In this document: positions 1 to 11,987 of the stretch, piece by piece | Layout of the letters: each line of letters begins with the position of its first letter | Position numbering within the stretch: the stretch's first letter is position 1 | Assembly: GCA_038373865.1 (NCBI GenBank) | Contig: JAXGGA010001578.1 | Location: 83,251-147,250, forward strand | Direction: 5' to 3' | DNA: 64,000 nucleotides | Source: Uloborus plumipes | Lineage: Eukaryota; Arthropoda; Arachnida; Araneae; Uloboridae | The notes under the pieces: generated by a model | What the model was told of the DNA's origin: nothing | The model's database searches: none | What the model saw: the letters and a program-made list of their open reading frames with translations, nothing else | Translations under genes and position numbers: made by a program

Positions 1-339
1 TTACATAACTCCAAAAAACAAAGAACATGTTTTCTGAAGATTCAAATCAGCAGTTTAAATATACTTTTAAGAGGTATGCCAAAGTTGTTCACTTTTTAAA
101 AAACAAATGAGTAAACTTTACTTAAATAATCAACTTGAAATTTTACTTTAGTTCCAAAAAATTAAGATACACATTCTTAAAAGTGGCAAATTATCATTTT
201 AAATACATTAAGGGTCATGCTAAACATATTCACTTTTTTAAAAACAAATTTATAAACTAATTCTTAAACAATCACCTCGAAATTCAACTTCATTTTGAAA
301 AAATAAAGATACATTCCGAGATGCAAATGTTATATTTAT

Positions 340-1284
340 GGGTTATTCCAGCCAAAATGGTACAAATCATGTCTGAAATTGTCGAGTTAAGTTTATCAAA
401 TGAAGTAATTTTCGCCAACTAATCATTGTTTTAAAAATTATTCTCTGTTTATTTGTGCATAATAAAGTGTAAATGGCTTGTATATATGAGTCATTCATTA
501 AGGGTTTTGAATAGTTCGACCACTTTGTGTAACAGAGGAGACAAATGAGATTTGAAAAATATATTTCTAATCGTAAAGAAAAGTTAATTACAGAACAAGT
601 ATAAAATGAACTAAGCATCCTAAAACTAATTCTGTCTGCAATTTCAAGAAAAAATATTTTTTGCACTATTAATGCGACTGTAACAGAGTGGACATCCCAC
701 AGTGCAAATTAACTATCATCAGCAAAGAATTTTAGGCTTATCTTAGTTACTGATTATATAATTCAATGTATCAAAGTAATCAAAGCAGATACATTACTTG
801 TACTTATTAAAAAAAATATCACATTGAATGCGATTGCTTATTTTATTTCTGAAAGGCTTGTAACAGAGTGGACAGTTTGAAACATAAAAAAAATCTAGGA
901 ACAAAGATAAATAGGTGTTTTTCCAAGATTTTTTTGTTTACATACATAAAAATCAGCAGAAAGGGTGTCAGAAGCATTTTTTGTGCTGTGCATTGCAAAT
1001 GATTTTGTTGTTGCATTTCAGCTTAATCTTAAATTGCATTTTAAGTCCTAGCAATTTGAAGCTGGGGCAGATCATTTTTTCCTTCTTTTGCCAAAGAATT
1101 TTTTTTTTTTTGGGGGGGGGGGTCCTTTATAAATGGCTTATGCCTAAATAAGTAATACTTGGTTACACACAATTAGATGGAGAACAAATAAAAAAAATAT
1201 AATTAATTGGTGGTAAACATTAAAATTAATTCCCAAAATTCTGAAGTATCGGGACTGATTTGTACCATTTTCGCTGAAATGACC
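340..1284. mobile_element. Inverted-repeat element, ends near GGTTATTCCAGCCAAAATGG
   Basis: The left end reads GGTTATTCCAGCCAAAATGG followed by TACAAATC. The right end, reverse-complemented, reads GGTCATTTCAGCGAAAATGG followed by TACAAATC. The pair forms degenerate terminal inverted repeats of about 28 bp around ~945 bp that lie inside the tandem array, so this is an insertion. The interior repeats the phrase GTAACAGAGTGGAC (about 680 and 860; a variant near 530) and has no recognised coding sequence. The superfamily is not known. Confidence 0.55.
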
Positions 1285-1437
1285 GATATATTATCATTAT
1301 TATTTAAAATTATTCTAAACATGTTCACTTTAAAAAATAAATTAATAAACTTATATCTAAATAATTAACTTAAAGTTTTACTTAAATTCTAAAAGACAAA
1401 ATACACTTTCTAATGATTCAAATTAACATCTTAAATA

Positions 1438-1611
1438 CAGTCAAGTCTCAATAGCTCATAGTCCCAAGGGACCGGCTAAAAACTTAGAGTTATTGATAGT
1501 TCGAGCTACAAGCAGTTCCTACCGTCTTTTCAAGAATTTGGGACCAAATGAAAACTTTGAAATGAAGGTATATTTGAGTTTATAAAGCTTTGAGTTATCG
1601 AAACTCGATTG
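1438..1611 (+). mobile_element. 174-bp pogo/Tigger-like MITE, copy 1
   Basis: Terminal inverted repeats are CAGTCAAGTCTCAATAGCTC on the left and, reverse-complemented, CAATCGAGTTTCGATAACTC on the right. The left end is preceded by TA. The same 175-bp sequence occurs inverted at 54440-54614, where the ends are better kept and TA duplications flank both sides. The CAGT ends and TA target fit the pogo branch of Tc1/mariner, by knowledge of the family. No coding capacity. Confidence 0.75.
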
Positions 1612-2404
1612 AATGTTATTGAGTGTCATGCTCAACATGTTCTCGAGGAGTTACGGAGCGGCGTGACAGACGTGAAAAGATTCTAATAGCAGAGAAATAT
1701 CTTTTCTGAAGGGAAGGTATTACAAAAAGAAAGAACGAAACAAAGTGCAAAATTCAAAATTTCTTTACACATTTAAACTCTTAAAAAAAAAAAAAAAAAG
1801 CATGGTTTTAAGTTACAACGATTCATGGGGACAGATGTATTCATTATCTAAAAGAAAACTTTCGTCAATGTTAGATATGTTATTTAGAGTATGTTATTTT
1901 CAATTATAATAAAGCAATAATAGTGGCAAAGTAAAAAATATCTAATTACAACATCATTGGGTGTTAATAGATCGCAATTTTTGTTAGAAGCACAAAAACT
2001 AAAAATAAAAGAATTCAATAAATAAAATAATTTGAGAATTTATATTAAAATCTACTGCGATTAATTTTTATGAACTAACGATATGATCGTAAGTTTTTTT
2101 CAAACTTTTGTCGCACATTAATCCTTGAAGGTTTGTAGCCTTTCTTTCTAAATATTTTAACTAAAATATTTTTGAAAAGCTGAAGACAATCATATTTTAT
2201 CTGGCAATTGTGAAAAATCAAATATGCAGAATTCTTCCATGTCCAGTACACAGTCGGAGGAATAACACAATTTTTGTTTTAGAAGCAAAAATTGGTAAAA
2301 AGGAAAGATGAAAAGTAATTACATGATCTAAAAGGTTTATCAAACAATGAAATTTTTAACTAAGATTTTTATAAAAAAGAAAATATTTAATTAGGTCCTC
2401 ACAT

Positions 2405-2605
2405 CATACCGGATAACCCTCACATGAATTCCGGATATTTCCCACATCAATACCGGATACTTAGCCGGATATCCTGCAAAAATCTTCCGGATATCCGTAT
2501 CCGGGGCGGTCAGCCGGATCGGATATCCGGAAGTACCGGATACTTAAAATATCAGCCGGATAGGCCGGATACCGGATAGTTACCGGATATCCGGTCCATC
2601 CCTAG
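2405..2605. repeat. CCGGATA-rich block, probably a hAT-type terminus
   Basis: The words CCGGATA, CCGGATATCC and TATCCGG recur more than ten times in 200 bp, in both orientations, in otherwise AT-rich DNA. The block ends with ACCGGATATCCGGTCCATCC then CTAGTT. Reverse-complemented this starts CTAGGGATGGACCGGATATC, resembling the ends of some hAT transposons. No matching opposite end was located, so this is a fragment or solo end. Confidence 0.5.
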
Positions 2606-4638
2606 TTTCGTGTAAAAAAAAATAAAATCATCTGAAGGTACAAACAACGTGAAAATAAAATCAGATGCACACTTTCGTAATTAAAAAAAAAAGTTTTTCC
2701 ACCCATTTTTTTTACAATTGCATATGTGCTGAAACGACTGCATAAAAATATGCAATTGGAGGGGGGCGTGCATGGGGGGGGGGCATTAAAATTGGTACCG
2801 GGCTCCATCGCTGGTAGCAGCAGCCCTGAATGCAAGTGAAAGTAAGTATTGTTAAACTAAAAACCAGTAACATTAAATTTTTCTTTGAGGGTATGTTTTC
2901 AAAAAATAGTGAAAATTTGATTTATTTGGTGAAAGAAAAAACTTTGCCTTACTTATGAAGTTATGGCATACCCAAAGAAAAAATAAACCTTGAGAAACAA
3001 TGCATGAGATTATGTGCAATTAATATCGCAATTTTATCATCAACTGGTAAATTATTCAAGCAGTTACTATTACTCACAATACAGAACATTTTCTTTTTGT
3101 TTACTGCAGTGAGAGTACTGCTTAAGATCCCTAGTGCTGAAAGCTCATAGTTTAAACTTATCAAAATTAGTTTTATTTAAAAAAATATTTAAAAGTGTAA
3201 GGGGGGATTTTTTCAAAGTACTATTTAATTACTTATTTTCAGTAGTCCAGATGGTTCAAAAAGGTTCTTTACAAGTGGAAAATCAAAGTTAATTTCAAGT
3301 CATTGTTTTCATAAAAAGCTTTTCCAAAAGTCAATACCGAATCTCTGGTATTCTATATATTCTGGTAAGTGCAGAGGAAAAAGTATTAGAGCACAATCAC
3401 CCGTGTTAAGTTTCATAACAGCAAAAGTTTTCAATTTACAGATTTTAAGGGAAAGGTTCGCTTTAGCAGTTGAAATTGTACATTTATATTATTTAGTAGA
3501 CATACCAGAAAAAAAATGTGATATACTCCACACCATTTTTCCATCTGTAGTTTGGGACAGGTAATTTTTGACACAAGAACTTTAAATCATTTTACGGTTT
3601 TGCTCTTTTTAGATGCAACAGATAAAATGTGCATTTGTGAATCAACCCTGAAATGACCCCATGAAGAAATGAAAAAAAAAACTGCATTCTTACCAACAAG
3701 ACAAAAGATAAAAAATTTTAAAATTCAAATTAAACCAAACCTCAGGCTTTTGAGACTCCTGAATAGCATTTAAGAAACCTTTTTAACGTTGATAAAAACC
3801 TTCCCACAAATTGCATGAGTCATTATTCTGTATTGGATTAGTAAAAAAGTGAAGCAAACATTTATTTTTAATCTACACACACACATTCAACTTCCAGCAG
3901 AGTCCTTTCCTAATTTTTTTGTCATTAAAGCAGAAAATTTAATTGACTTGTCCAAAAAAATGCCTCATATCATAAACCATTACTGTTACAGGTAGCAACA
4001 TTGAGTTAAAGTAATAAAATTTATGTTCCATATTGCAGTATAAAAAAGGAAACAATTACAGAATACTTAAAAGAAACATTCATCAGCAAAAAAGAACATA
4101 TTTAATCAAACCATTAAAAATTTTGGTTGGTTCTAATAACATAAAAATTGAAAATGAGTATTGGAAAGCATATATATATATATATATATATATATGTTAC
4201 TGCTAAAGTTCGATAGATATTACGGTGCATATTACTTAACTAATCTGCAGACAAACTCATTTGCTCCATTAACAAACAGAATCAAGAATTTTTCGAACTT
4301 TGCCGACGAAATGTATTTTCTCTATACTGTTAATGAGTATACATTTTTTAAAAATTTTAAGTTCAAAAAATTACAACATACTTAATTCAAGGTCTGCCGT
4401 CCTAAGCACAAAATTTTTTTACACTTTTTATTAAAATTGAGTTATTGTTACAAGGTGGTTCTTTATAACATATTTTAACTGCATACAGTCTTTTAAGGTC
4501 ATTTGTGTATAGGAAATATTTAAAATGTAAGGTGAATCAAATATATGGAGTCTTAAAACTTCTTAAATTTGAGCGCAGTTGCAGGTACAACTTTGGTGCT
4601 TAGCACAGCAGAGGTACCATCAATATTTAGATCAGGGT

Positions 4639-4683
<45 letters not shown>

Positions 4684-5943
4684 CATGCTTTTTTCAAAAA
4701 ATCAAAACCTCGGATTTATATTTTATTCAAGTCAGATTTTTAAAAATTTAAATCGGATTTATTTTTATTTTTTCAAAAAGCCTTCAGTTTGGAAACTTTT
4801 GTTATGAATTAATTTACAGCTAGAAATATAATTAAACTTATAAGAATTGTATTTACTTACAATTGTGTGTTTTTTTATAATTAACACATGAGCTTGTTAT
4901 AATTTAATGTGTTTATTCAAGAGTATGAACTTCAACCTCTTTAATTGATGAATACTTTTTAACTAGATTAAAAAAAAAATATTTGTAAGTACACGCTTTA
5001 CATTTTTTACAACAATTCATAGTTGAAGTAATATTGATTATAAATTTCCTTTTTTCAATTTGTACAAAAAATCACACCATAGCTTAATTTTTTAGAATTT
5101 TTCTGCACACGTTTTTCTTGCTTCGTGACTCAACATTTCTACTTTGTTTTAATTAAAAAAGTCCTGAGTACAGTGACTACTAACAAAAAACTAATTTAAA
5201 AGTGTCCACTGACAAAAAGAAGGGAATATTTAGATTGAGTAAGAAGAGAGTATTTAAACCCATAAAAATGATTAAAGTGAGAAAAAGCCCTAGGGATAAA
5301 ATTAATATAACGAAGAAAGATTATCTGAATAAGAAAAATTCAGAAACAATAATAAAAAAATTCAGGAAAATTTTAGGGTTGAAGTTAAAAAATGATTTAA
5401 ACAAATGATTTCTTTTTAAAAATCAATTGATTTAAATTGTTGACACCCTGGTTTAGATTGTACTAATGAAACTAAAAACTAAAATGTATAAAATGTGCTA
5501 ATTTATTTCTTCAAATGTAAAATTTAAATTGTTGATTAATGGTAAAAAATTGATCATTTTGATTCTATGAAATAAAACAAAAAATACATAAAATAAAGCA
5601 TCCAGAAATGTTGCTTTTTGTTTCAGCAAAAATTTAATTTTAATCTTAACGAGTGTCTAATACGCAATACATAAATAAGTAAGGTAATTTAAGAAATGAA
5701 ACTATTTTGTTTCTGAAGTGTGTCATCCTAACTAATAAGCACATCACCTAGATCATCTGCAGAATAACTTATTTCTATACTTTAGCAGTAACACATACAA
5801 ATATATAAAATATGAGTAAAATTAACAAAATAAAAAAGCATGAGTATTTCCACACAAATAATGCTTACATCAAGAAAAGTTGTAAATACAAAATTTTTGG
5901 GAAGAAATGCAATGACTGCTGCATTTAAAACGGTTCTTGAAAG
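2606..5943. other. Septin downstream region without recognised genes
   Basis: AT-rich sequence with two G-runs near 2760-2785, a (TA)n microsatellite at about 4169-4195, and a 40-bp poly-A at about 4641-4680. The poly-A follows 70 bp of more balanced sequence and could be the tail of a retroposed fragment. A Lys-rich open frame at 5202-5408 has no recognisable domain. The 3' untranslated region of the septin should lie at the right end. Confidence 0.5.
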
Positions 5944-6126
5944 CTATTTCTTTTTACTCTTGCCAAGAGTTAATGACTGAAAGGGAGCCTGTGTTTGGGC
6001 CTGTTGCACATTCATTTTACGTTTATTTAAATTATTAATGTCCTCATCTAGCTTTTTTCGATCTTCCTCAAGTTTCTTCTTTTCTTCTGCATGTTGCTTT
6101 TTAAGAGCATCAAATTTAGAGTGCAG
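5944..6126 (-). CDS. SEPTIN6-like: Terminal exon of a septin (SEPT6/8/11 group)
   Basis: This exon encodes the last 60 residues of a septin, a GTP-binding cytoskeletal protein that forms filaments at the cell cortex and cleavage furrow. It starts with LHSKFDALKKQHAEEKKKLE and runs on as a highly charged K/E heptad coiled coil, ending in a Lys-rich GKSKKK tail and a TAG stop at 5944-5946. The match to the C-terminal coiled coil of vertebrate SEPT6 (LH-KFD-LKK---EEKKKLE pattern) is recognised from knowledge of the family. The acceptor on the minus strand is a pyrimidine-rich run ending in GCAG just before CTGCAC, so the exon begins at 6126. It joins in phase 0 to the exon at 44550-44639. A possible AATAAA on the minus strand lies at 5502-5507, about 440 bp past the stop, but nothing confirms it. 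The GTPase domain is not in this window. Confidence 0.88.
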   Translation of the reverse strand: MHSKFDALKKQHAEEKKKLEEDRKKLDEDINNLNKRKMNVQQAQTQAPFQSLTLGKSKKK

Positions 6127-8169
6127 CTGCAAAACAAAAGTGAACATCATTTTTCATTCAAATACTATATTTGTGTTTCAATTCAGTGATTCCATACCAA
6201 CTCACCTAAAAAAAGAAAAGTTGGTTGTGCACAATTTTTTTTTAAATTTGGCACACAGGTTGATTATATAGAGGCATGGGAAAGTCCAAATTTTTAGGTT
6301 TCTGCTCTACTTATTTTCTGAGATACAGGCCCTTAAAGTTTGTCCCCCCCTTCAAAATACTAAAAAAACTGATGTAGTTTAATATTTTTTTCTAAGAAAT
6401 TGTACTCATCCAATATAAAAGTGTTATGTATCTATGGAAACTAGTTACTCCAGCCATCCAGGAAAAAAAATACTGGAATACTTATAATGAAAATAGCTAA
6501 GGTACAGTACTCTTAGAAGTTGCCACCACAAAAACTTGATTTTGTCGATTTTGCTAAAATTGAGGAATTTATTCCAAAAAAAACGAAGACATAACCAAAA
6601 GTTTACTCACTTTCTGGTAGTGTACAGATGTATACTATAAATGGTTACACTATGCATAACTTGGGTTTCTCACTCCTTCTTGGAGATATTTAAGCTTAAC
6701 GACAAGCCATAAGGCAAAAACATGCTATTTTGGACTTCTTGGCAGCCATTTTTCTCACAAAGGGGGAGCAGTAAAAAAAATAAGCTACTGATACGTTAGC
6801 TATTCACAGGGAAAGATGCTGATAGTATATGCATATTTTTTGCTATGAACATATGCTTGTGTTCCCCCTCTCATAATAGACTTAACATTGATTGACAGAG
6901 ATTTAAGAACACAACACTTATTGAATATGATATATAAGTATTAATATATAACATATTTGATTATATTTACCCTTTTGAGAATTATTTAATTACTTTTAGA
7001 AATAGTGTCATTAGGTGACTAAAGCTCAGGTGCCTTCGTCCAGTGGGGCGTCAAAATTCTCATCCCAATGATAGTGGTGTTATGTGAAAGAGTGGATACT
7101 ATACAGAGCGATTGTACTAGGTCTGGAAATCATAGTGTCTCTACCTCAGCGCCATTATAAAAACAAAAATGAAAGTTTTAAATTCAAGCCAGTATTTAGT
7201 AGAGAAATCCAGCTTCTCCACTACATAAAAGGGATTATTAATGCTGCCTGTATTGTTACCCTTTTTAGCCTACTCGCCAGTTAAAAGTAAAAAAAGACTA
7301 AAAAAAGCATTAAAAGTGGCTTATTGCGTCTTAAAACTATTCCAAAGTCCAAAAAAAATAGTTGAAAAGGAATATAAAATTCAAAAAAATTGAAAAATTA
7401 AAATTTGGAAAGTAGAGTTTTGAGAAAGGGAAAATATGTGCCTGTCGGTCTGTCCAACCCCAATAACTTTTGAATGAACAGTAGGGTGTATCGAAAAAAA
7501 CTTTTTTTCGAAATTCAATTTACTAAGTTGATAAAAAGTTGCCCCTACCTACCCACATATTCCACAAAAAATTTCAGTCTAATCGGAAATTGTTTAGGTG
7601 TTCCGCACGAGGCCTGAAGTTTGGGAATTTCTTCAAAAATATGATTTTTTTCTATTTTTTTTTTTAATATTAAGAATAAATGTTTAAAAAAAATTCAAGT
7701 TGAAAAACGTACACCGCAAAGTCGGAGGACAAAATTGGGTTTAAAAAAAAAGTATATTAAACAACATTTAAATCTCCCACATTTGTTCTAAACTTACGTA
7801 ATTTTCACCAAAACTAGCATTTTACAAGGATATGCGGCTTGGTTAGAAACTTGTTTATGAATGTGGAATCTAATTGAATTAACACTTGAAACTGGGATTC
7901 ATCTGTGTTTTGCGGGACGTAAAAAGTAAAATAATATAAACTATAAACAGAATCTAAGCCCCTCGTCACACAGTGACCGCGTTCTATCGGGGCCCCGTGA
8001 TGGTAAACGAAATACAGCTCCGCTAGCGTAGCTGCTTTAGGATGGCAGAAGAACATATATCTTTGGTCGAGGAAACAGACTATTTCGGACATGGTGCTCC
8101 AGTAAATGGCCCAGGAAAATAAATTGTAGCTTCAGTTTCACGATTTATGGAAAAAAAAAGTTTTATTGA

Positions 8170-8880
8170 TAAAGAACATAAAAGCTATCGGTTGTGATGG
8201 CACATCAGTTAACACTGGAAAATCAAATGATGCTATTAGACTTCCAAAAAAGTCTTAAGAACCCTCACTACAAGCCGTGGTATGTTTTCTTCATTTAATG
8301 AATTAACACTTAGAGAGTTAGCGGTGGCTCTTGATAGGCCGACTACTGGACAAAATTCTTTTAGTTTACCTATTGGAGAATTCTAACAATATTGCTAAGA
8401 TCTACCAGTCATGAACTTTAAGAAAATAGAACGCATTTTACCTGAAGTTGATGTCAACCCAGGTAGCACAAATAACCTTTAAACGTTTTATAAACATTTT
8501 TAAGCGGTTGTTACAACGTTAATAACCATTTTACAACCTTTAAAAAACGAAGTGTGCTACTTGGGAAAGAATTGAGTCTTATGGGATGTGTCAAAAGCTG
8601 TAATTTCCGGCAAATGTTCTCAAAATGTAGCAGAAAGAAACCCTGCAAGCTTTTCCCATGCAAGATGGCTTCTTTACACTGTGGAATGGATAACATTGTG
8701 GAGATATGTATCCAAATACTTGTTGCAATCTATGGTCTTAAAAAAATGTTTAAATACATGAATAATTTTATGCTGAGATTCGATTGTGAAAAAGCAGAGA
8801 GCATAAACCTTTATTATAAATTCTGCTAGTTTATTTAACTCTGAACTTCGATCACTACTTGTGATGTATAGCCTCAAAAC
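8170..8880 (+). pseudogene. Decayed transposon protein with GCDGTSVNTG motif
   Basis: Reading the plus strand across frames gives AIGCDGTSVNTGKSNDAIRL near 8190-8250. PLQAVVCFLH-MN, LDRPTTGQNSFSLPIGEF, then KIERILPEVDV follow. Beyond the inserted MITE come VAERNPASFSHARWL and SKYLLQSMVLKK. Order and spacing resemble an uncharacterised protein family I recall from arthropod genomes (signature GCDGT-VNTG, a Leu/His-rich LLHANELPLRH segment, later HARWLTTANR). Its biochemical role is unknown to me. Several stops and at least one frameshift break the frame, so it cannot make a full protein. The right arm (about 9310-8886, minus strand) carries a partial inverted copy. Confidence 0.45.
8458..8565. 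mobile_element. 108-bp MITE in the left foldback arm
   Basis: The left arm contains CCCAGGTAGCAC ... GTGCTACTTGGG, 12-bp inverted ends with one mismatch, at a point where the right arm is continuous (GATGTCGAAGAATTG). The insertion therefore happened after the arms formed. Flanking AA on both sides is all that can be seen of a target duplication. It is non-coding. Confidence 0.7.
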
Positions 8881-10374
8881 TTAGCCATCGTGAACCATCT
8901 TGCATGGGAAAAGATTGCAGAGTTCCTTTCTGCTAAATTTTAAGAACATTTGCCAGACATTACAGCTTTAGACACATCCCATGAGTATTTTTGACTCAAT
9001 TCTTCGACATCAACTTCTGGTAAAACACGTTCTATTTTCTTTAAGTTCATGACTGGTAGATCTTAGCAATATTGTTAGAATTCTCCAATAGGTCAACTAA
9101 AAGAATTGTGTCCACGGTTTATCAAGAGCCACCGTTAACTTTCTAAGTGGTAATTCATTAAATGAAGAAAACATACCACGGCAAGTAGTGAGGGCTCTAA
9201 AGACTTTTCTGGAAGTCTAATAGCATCATTTGATTTTCCAGTGTTAACTGATGTGCCATCACAACCGATAGCTTTTACGTTCTTAATCAATAAAACTTTT
9301 TTTTTCCATAAATCGTGAAACTAAAGCTACAATTTCTTTTCCTGGGCCATTTACTGGAGCACCATGTCCGAAATATTTAGAGTCTGTTTCCTCAACCAAA
9401 GATATATGTTTTTCTGCAATCCTAAAGCAGCTACGCTAGCGGAGCTGTATTTCGTTTACCATCACGAGGGCCCCGATAGGACGCGGGTACTGTGTGACGA
9501 GGGGCTTAGATTCTGTTTATATTTTAAATTATTTTACTTTTTACTCCACATAAATCACAGATGATTCCCAGTTTCAAGTGTTAATTCAGTTAGATTCCAC
9601 ATTCATAAACAAGTTTCTAACCAAGCCGCATGGCCTTGTAAAATGCTAGTTTTGGTGAAAATTACGTAAGTTTAGAATAAATGTGGGAGATTTAAATGTT
9701 GTTTAATATACTTTTTTTCAAACCCAATTTTGTCCTCCGACTTTGCGGTATACATTTTTCAACTTGAATTATTTTTAACATTTATTCTTAATATTTGAAA
9801 AAAAATAGAAAACAAATCACATTTTTGAAGAAATTCACAAATTTCAGGCCTCGTGCGGAACACCTAAACAATTTCTGATTAGACTGAATTTTTTTCTGGA
9901 ATATATGGGTAGGTAGGGGCAACTTTTTATCAACTTAGTAAATTGAATTTCGAAAAAAAGTTTTTTTCGATACACCTTAATGAACAGTCCGATTTGAACA
10001 GACTATTTTTTGTTCGAAAATCTCAGGGAGGACACCTCATTCCCGTATTTGAACAATCGATTTGAATAACTTTTCATTCAATTTTGAACTGTTTAAACAA
10101 CTCATCTCCTGCTTGTCCGATTCAAAACTAATTTTTATTTTTCGTTGTGAGAGGCATATTTCGTTTTTAGAAATCAAAATCATATCATAGAAATATATGT
10201 TTGATATACATTCAGTCTTAGACACCTAAGAGAATATGGATCAGATGCTAGAATATTGGTAAATGGGAAAGTAGGCTAGTTTAGTTCTGGACGGAACTTC
10301 TTGTTTTATTAAATACTTTACCTCATCCAGGAGCTTTCCTGGTAAGCCAGAAATGTGCCGAACTGCTAATATCA

Positions 10375-11987
10375 ACCTATCTAAGAGTTTTTTGCAAGTT
10401 TCCGATTTATTGCCGTAAAGTGACTGACTTTTGTTTGGAAGCGTTATAAATTCTTTAGCTACGTTTCTGACTTCAGGAGGAAACTTTCCTGATTTCTTCC
10501 AGGTATATTACTGGCAGAAGTTAAACCTATAACTGCCAATTATTTTCCAGGAGTGTTTCACTCTGTTTTTAGTGAAATTGTGAAGAGAGAAATTGGCTTA
10601 AAATACATTAGACAAATAAAAAGCATATTTTCCGGTAATAATAGAATCGTATGAGAAACAGCACTACAAAAAATTATTTTTTTCCAATGAAAAAGCGAAA
10701 AAATGCTTAAGGCTAATGAGATATATTCGATAGATGTTCTGTGATAACTTTAGAAGCGTCTGCGAATCAACCGAACAAAACATTGTTACTAAACTAAAAA
10801 GGAGAAAAAAGTCTTGAGACTTATCTGGAAGATTCATTAAATATTTTGCGGTAATTTTTAAAATGCCTGTGAGACAGCAGAACAAAAAATTGTTACTACT
10901 TAACTAAAAAAATTTGCAAAGTTTTCTATTTTGATGCTTTATTTAAACAGAAAGCCCTTTTTCATTTTACTACTTCAAATGACAGTACAAATCACTATAC
11001 CTACCATCTCTATAAAAATGTGTTTAGTTTTTTTTTCCTTTCTTAATGTGATATAGACTTAAGCGTAAAGTATTGATAGAGCTTAAAATACAGAGGACTC
11101 GGGTAAAATTGGCAAGACATAGCGGCATGCATATGACAAAACGTGTCCTCAAGGATGCCACTAAACATTAAGAAGGTTAAAACAATGGTTACGTTCACTG
11201 CAAAGAAGACTAAAATCTGTGATTCAAATCATACACCCAGACACAAGAATGGTATATGGTTTAATGGAGTTATCAAGGGAAAGCTTCCTTGCAGAAATTA
11301 TTTAGTCATGAACTGGCTCCTCTTCCTGCTGTTTTATTTGATGATGAGTGAAATATGAGAGGTCCAAATAAATCTGCACTAGAGTCAAAACTAAAGGTAG
11401 TTTTCAGGGTAGGCGGTAAGAGTAGTCCAGAAATTATCATTCTTGGTGAATGTGCAACATTATGGGTAGTACCTTTACCCGCAAAGCTAGCTGCTTGAGT
11501 AATTGTATTGATGGTGTAGAAAACCTTATTAAGCACGAAATGCAAACCATTCTAGCGGTACACAATCTGTTTGAGAGATATGATAAATTTAGTACTACAT
11601 CAGAACGTCGAGCCACACAAGAGAAAAATGTCTATTGTGTTTCTCAACTTAATGAAAAAAATCACCACTTTCTAAAATAGACATCGTTCTGAAAGTAGTA
11701 CAAAATAAGACGTAAGTATTAAGTTTGTTGTGAGCCAACTGTGTTCGATCAATGTCTAATTGTTAATTGTTGTGTCAATGTTTAATTGTTACTAGTACCG
11801 ATTCTTTTCCGATTAGATTGGTGTTGGAATTCAACAAGCTTTTGTTTCTCATGAAGAAGCTGATGTGATTATGACTTACTACTTATCTAAAGTCAGTAGT
11901 ATTCCAAAATAATTTAGAAACCTTCCAAATTAAAGTAAGTCACTTTACGGCAAGAAATTGGAAACTTCCCAAAAACCCTTAGATAGC
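10375..11987. mobile_element. Remnant transposon with inverted ends and decayed gene
   Basis: TATCTAAGAGTTTTTTGCAA at about 10378 and a GCCGTAAAGTGACT phrase near 10413 recur inverted at about 11935-11986 (AGTCACTTTACGGCAAGAAA ... CTTAGATA). The interior on the plus strand, 11430-11700, reads across frames as ECATLWVVPLPAKLAA and then YDKFSTTSERRATQEKNVYC. This resembles the segment following the LDGG-LLH motif of the transposon protein decayed at 46870-52020. Stops and frameshifts are frequent. Same-family assignment is an inference from the ordered motifs. Confidence 0.4.

Larger units (their letters stand above)
1..1650. repeat. AT-rich tandem array, ~142-bp unit, interrupted twice
   Basis: Related units recur near 88, 228 and 1322 (words like GTTCACTTTTTAAAAAACAAA, then AATCAACTTGAAATTTTAC about 40 bp later), with a spacing of about 142 bp between the first two. 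The array is split by an inverted-repeat element at about 340-1284 and by a 174-bp MITE at 1438-1611. The unit phrase ATTAAGGGTCATGCTAAACA near 210 resumes after the MITE as ATTGAGTGTCATGCTCAACA. Confidence 0.65.
7483..9978. mobile_element. 2.5-kb foldback element with ~1.1-kb inverted arms
   Basis: The arms run from 7483 to about 8672 and from about 8886 to 9978, leaving a ~210-bp centre. The left end is AGGGTGTATCGAAAAAAAC and the right end, reverse-complemented, AAGGTGTATCGAAAAAAAC. AATGAACAGT at 7473-7482 is repeated exactly at 9979-9988, a 10-bp target duplication (8 bp if the ends are taken as TAGGGTG/TAAGGTG). The arms are highly alike along their length; the main gap is a 108-bp MITE in the left arm. 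This is a real transposed unit and not an assembly fold, because the duplication lies outside both arms. Confidence 0.85.

Noticed and set aside
4569..4751. Open frame with a poly-Lys stretch
   Set aside because: It is the read-through of a 40-bp poly-A run.
5202..5408. 68-codon Lys-rich open frame
   Set aside because: Composition follows the A-rich DNA, no recognisable domain, and no splice or promoter context.
6038..6271. Plus-strand Ser/Phe-rich frame opposite the septin exon
   Set aside because: It is the antisense shadow of the septin coiled-coil exon.
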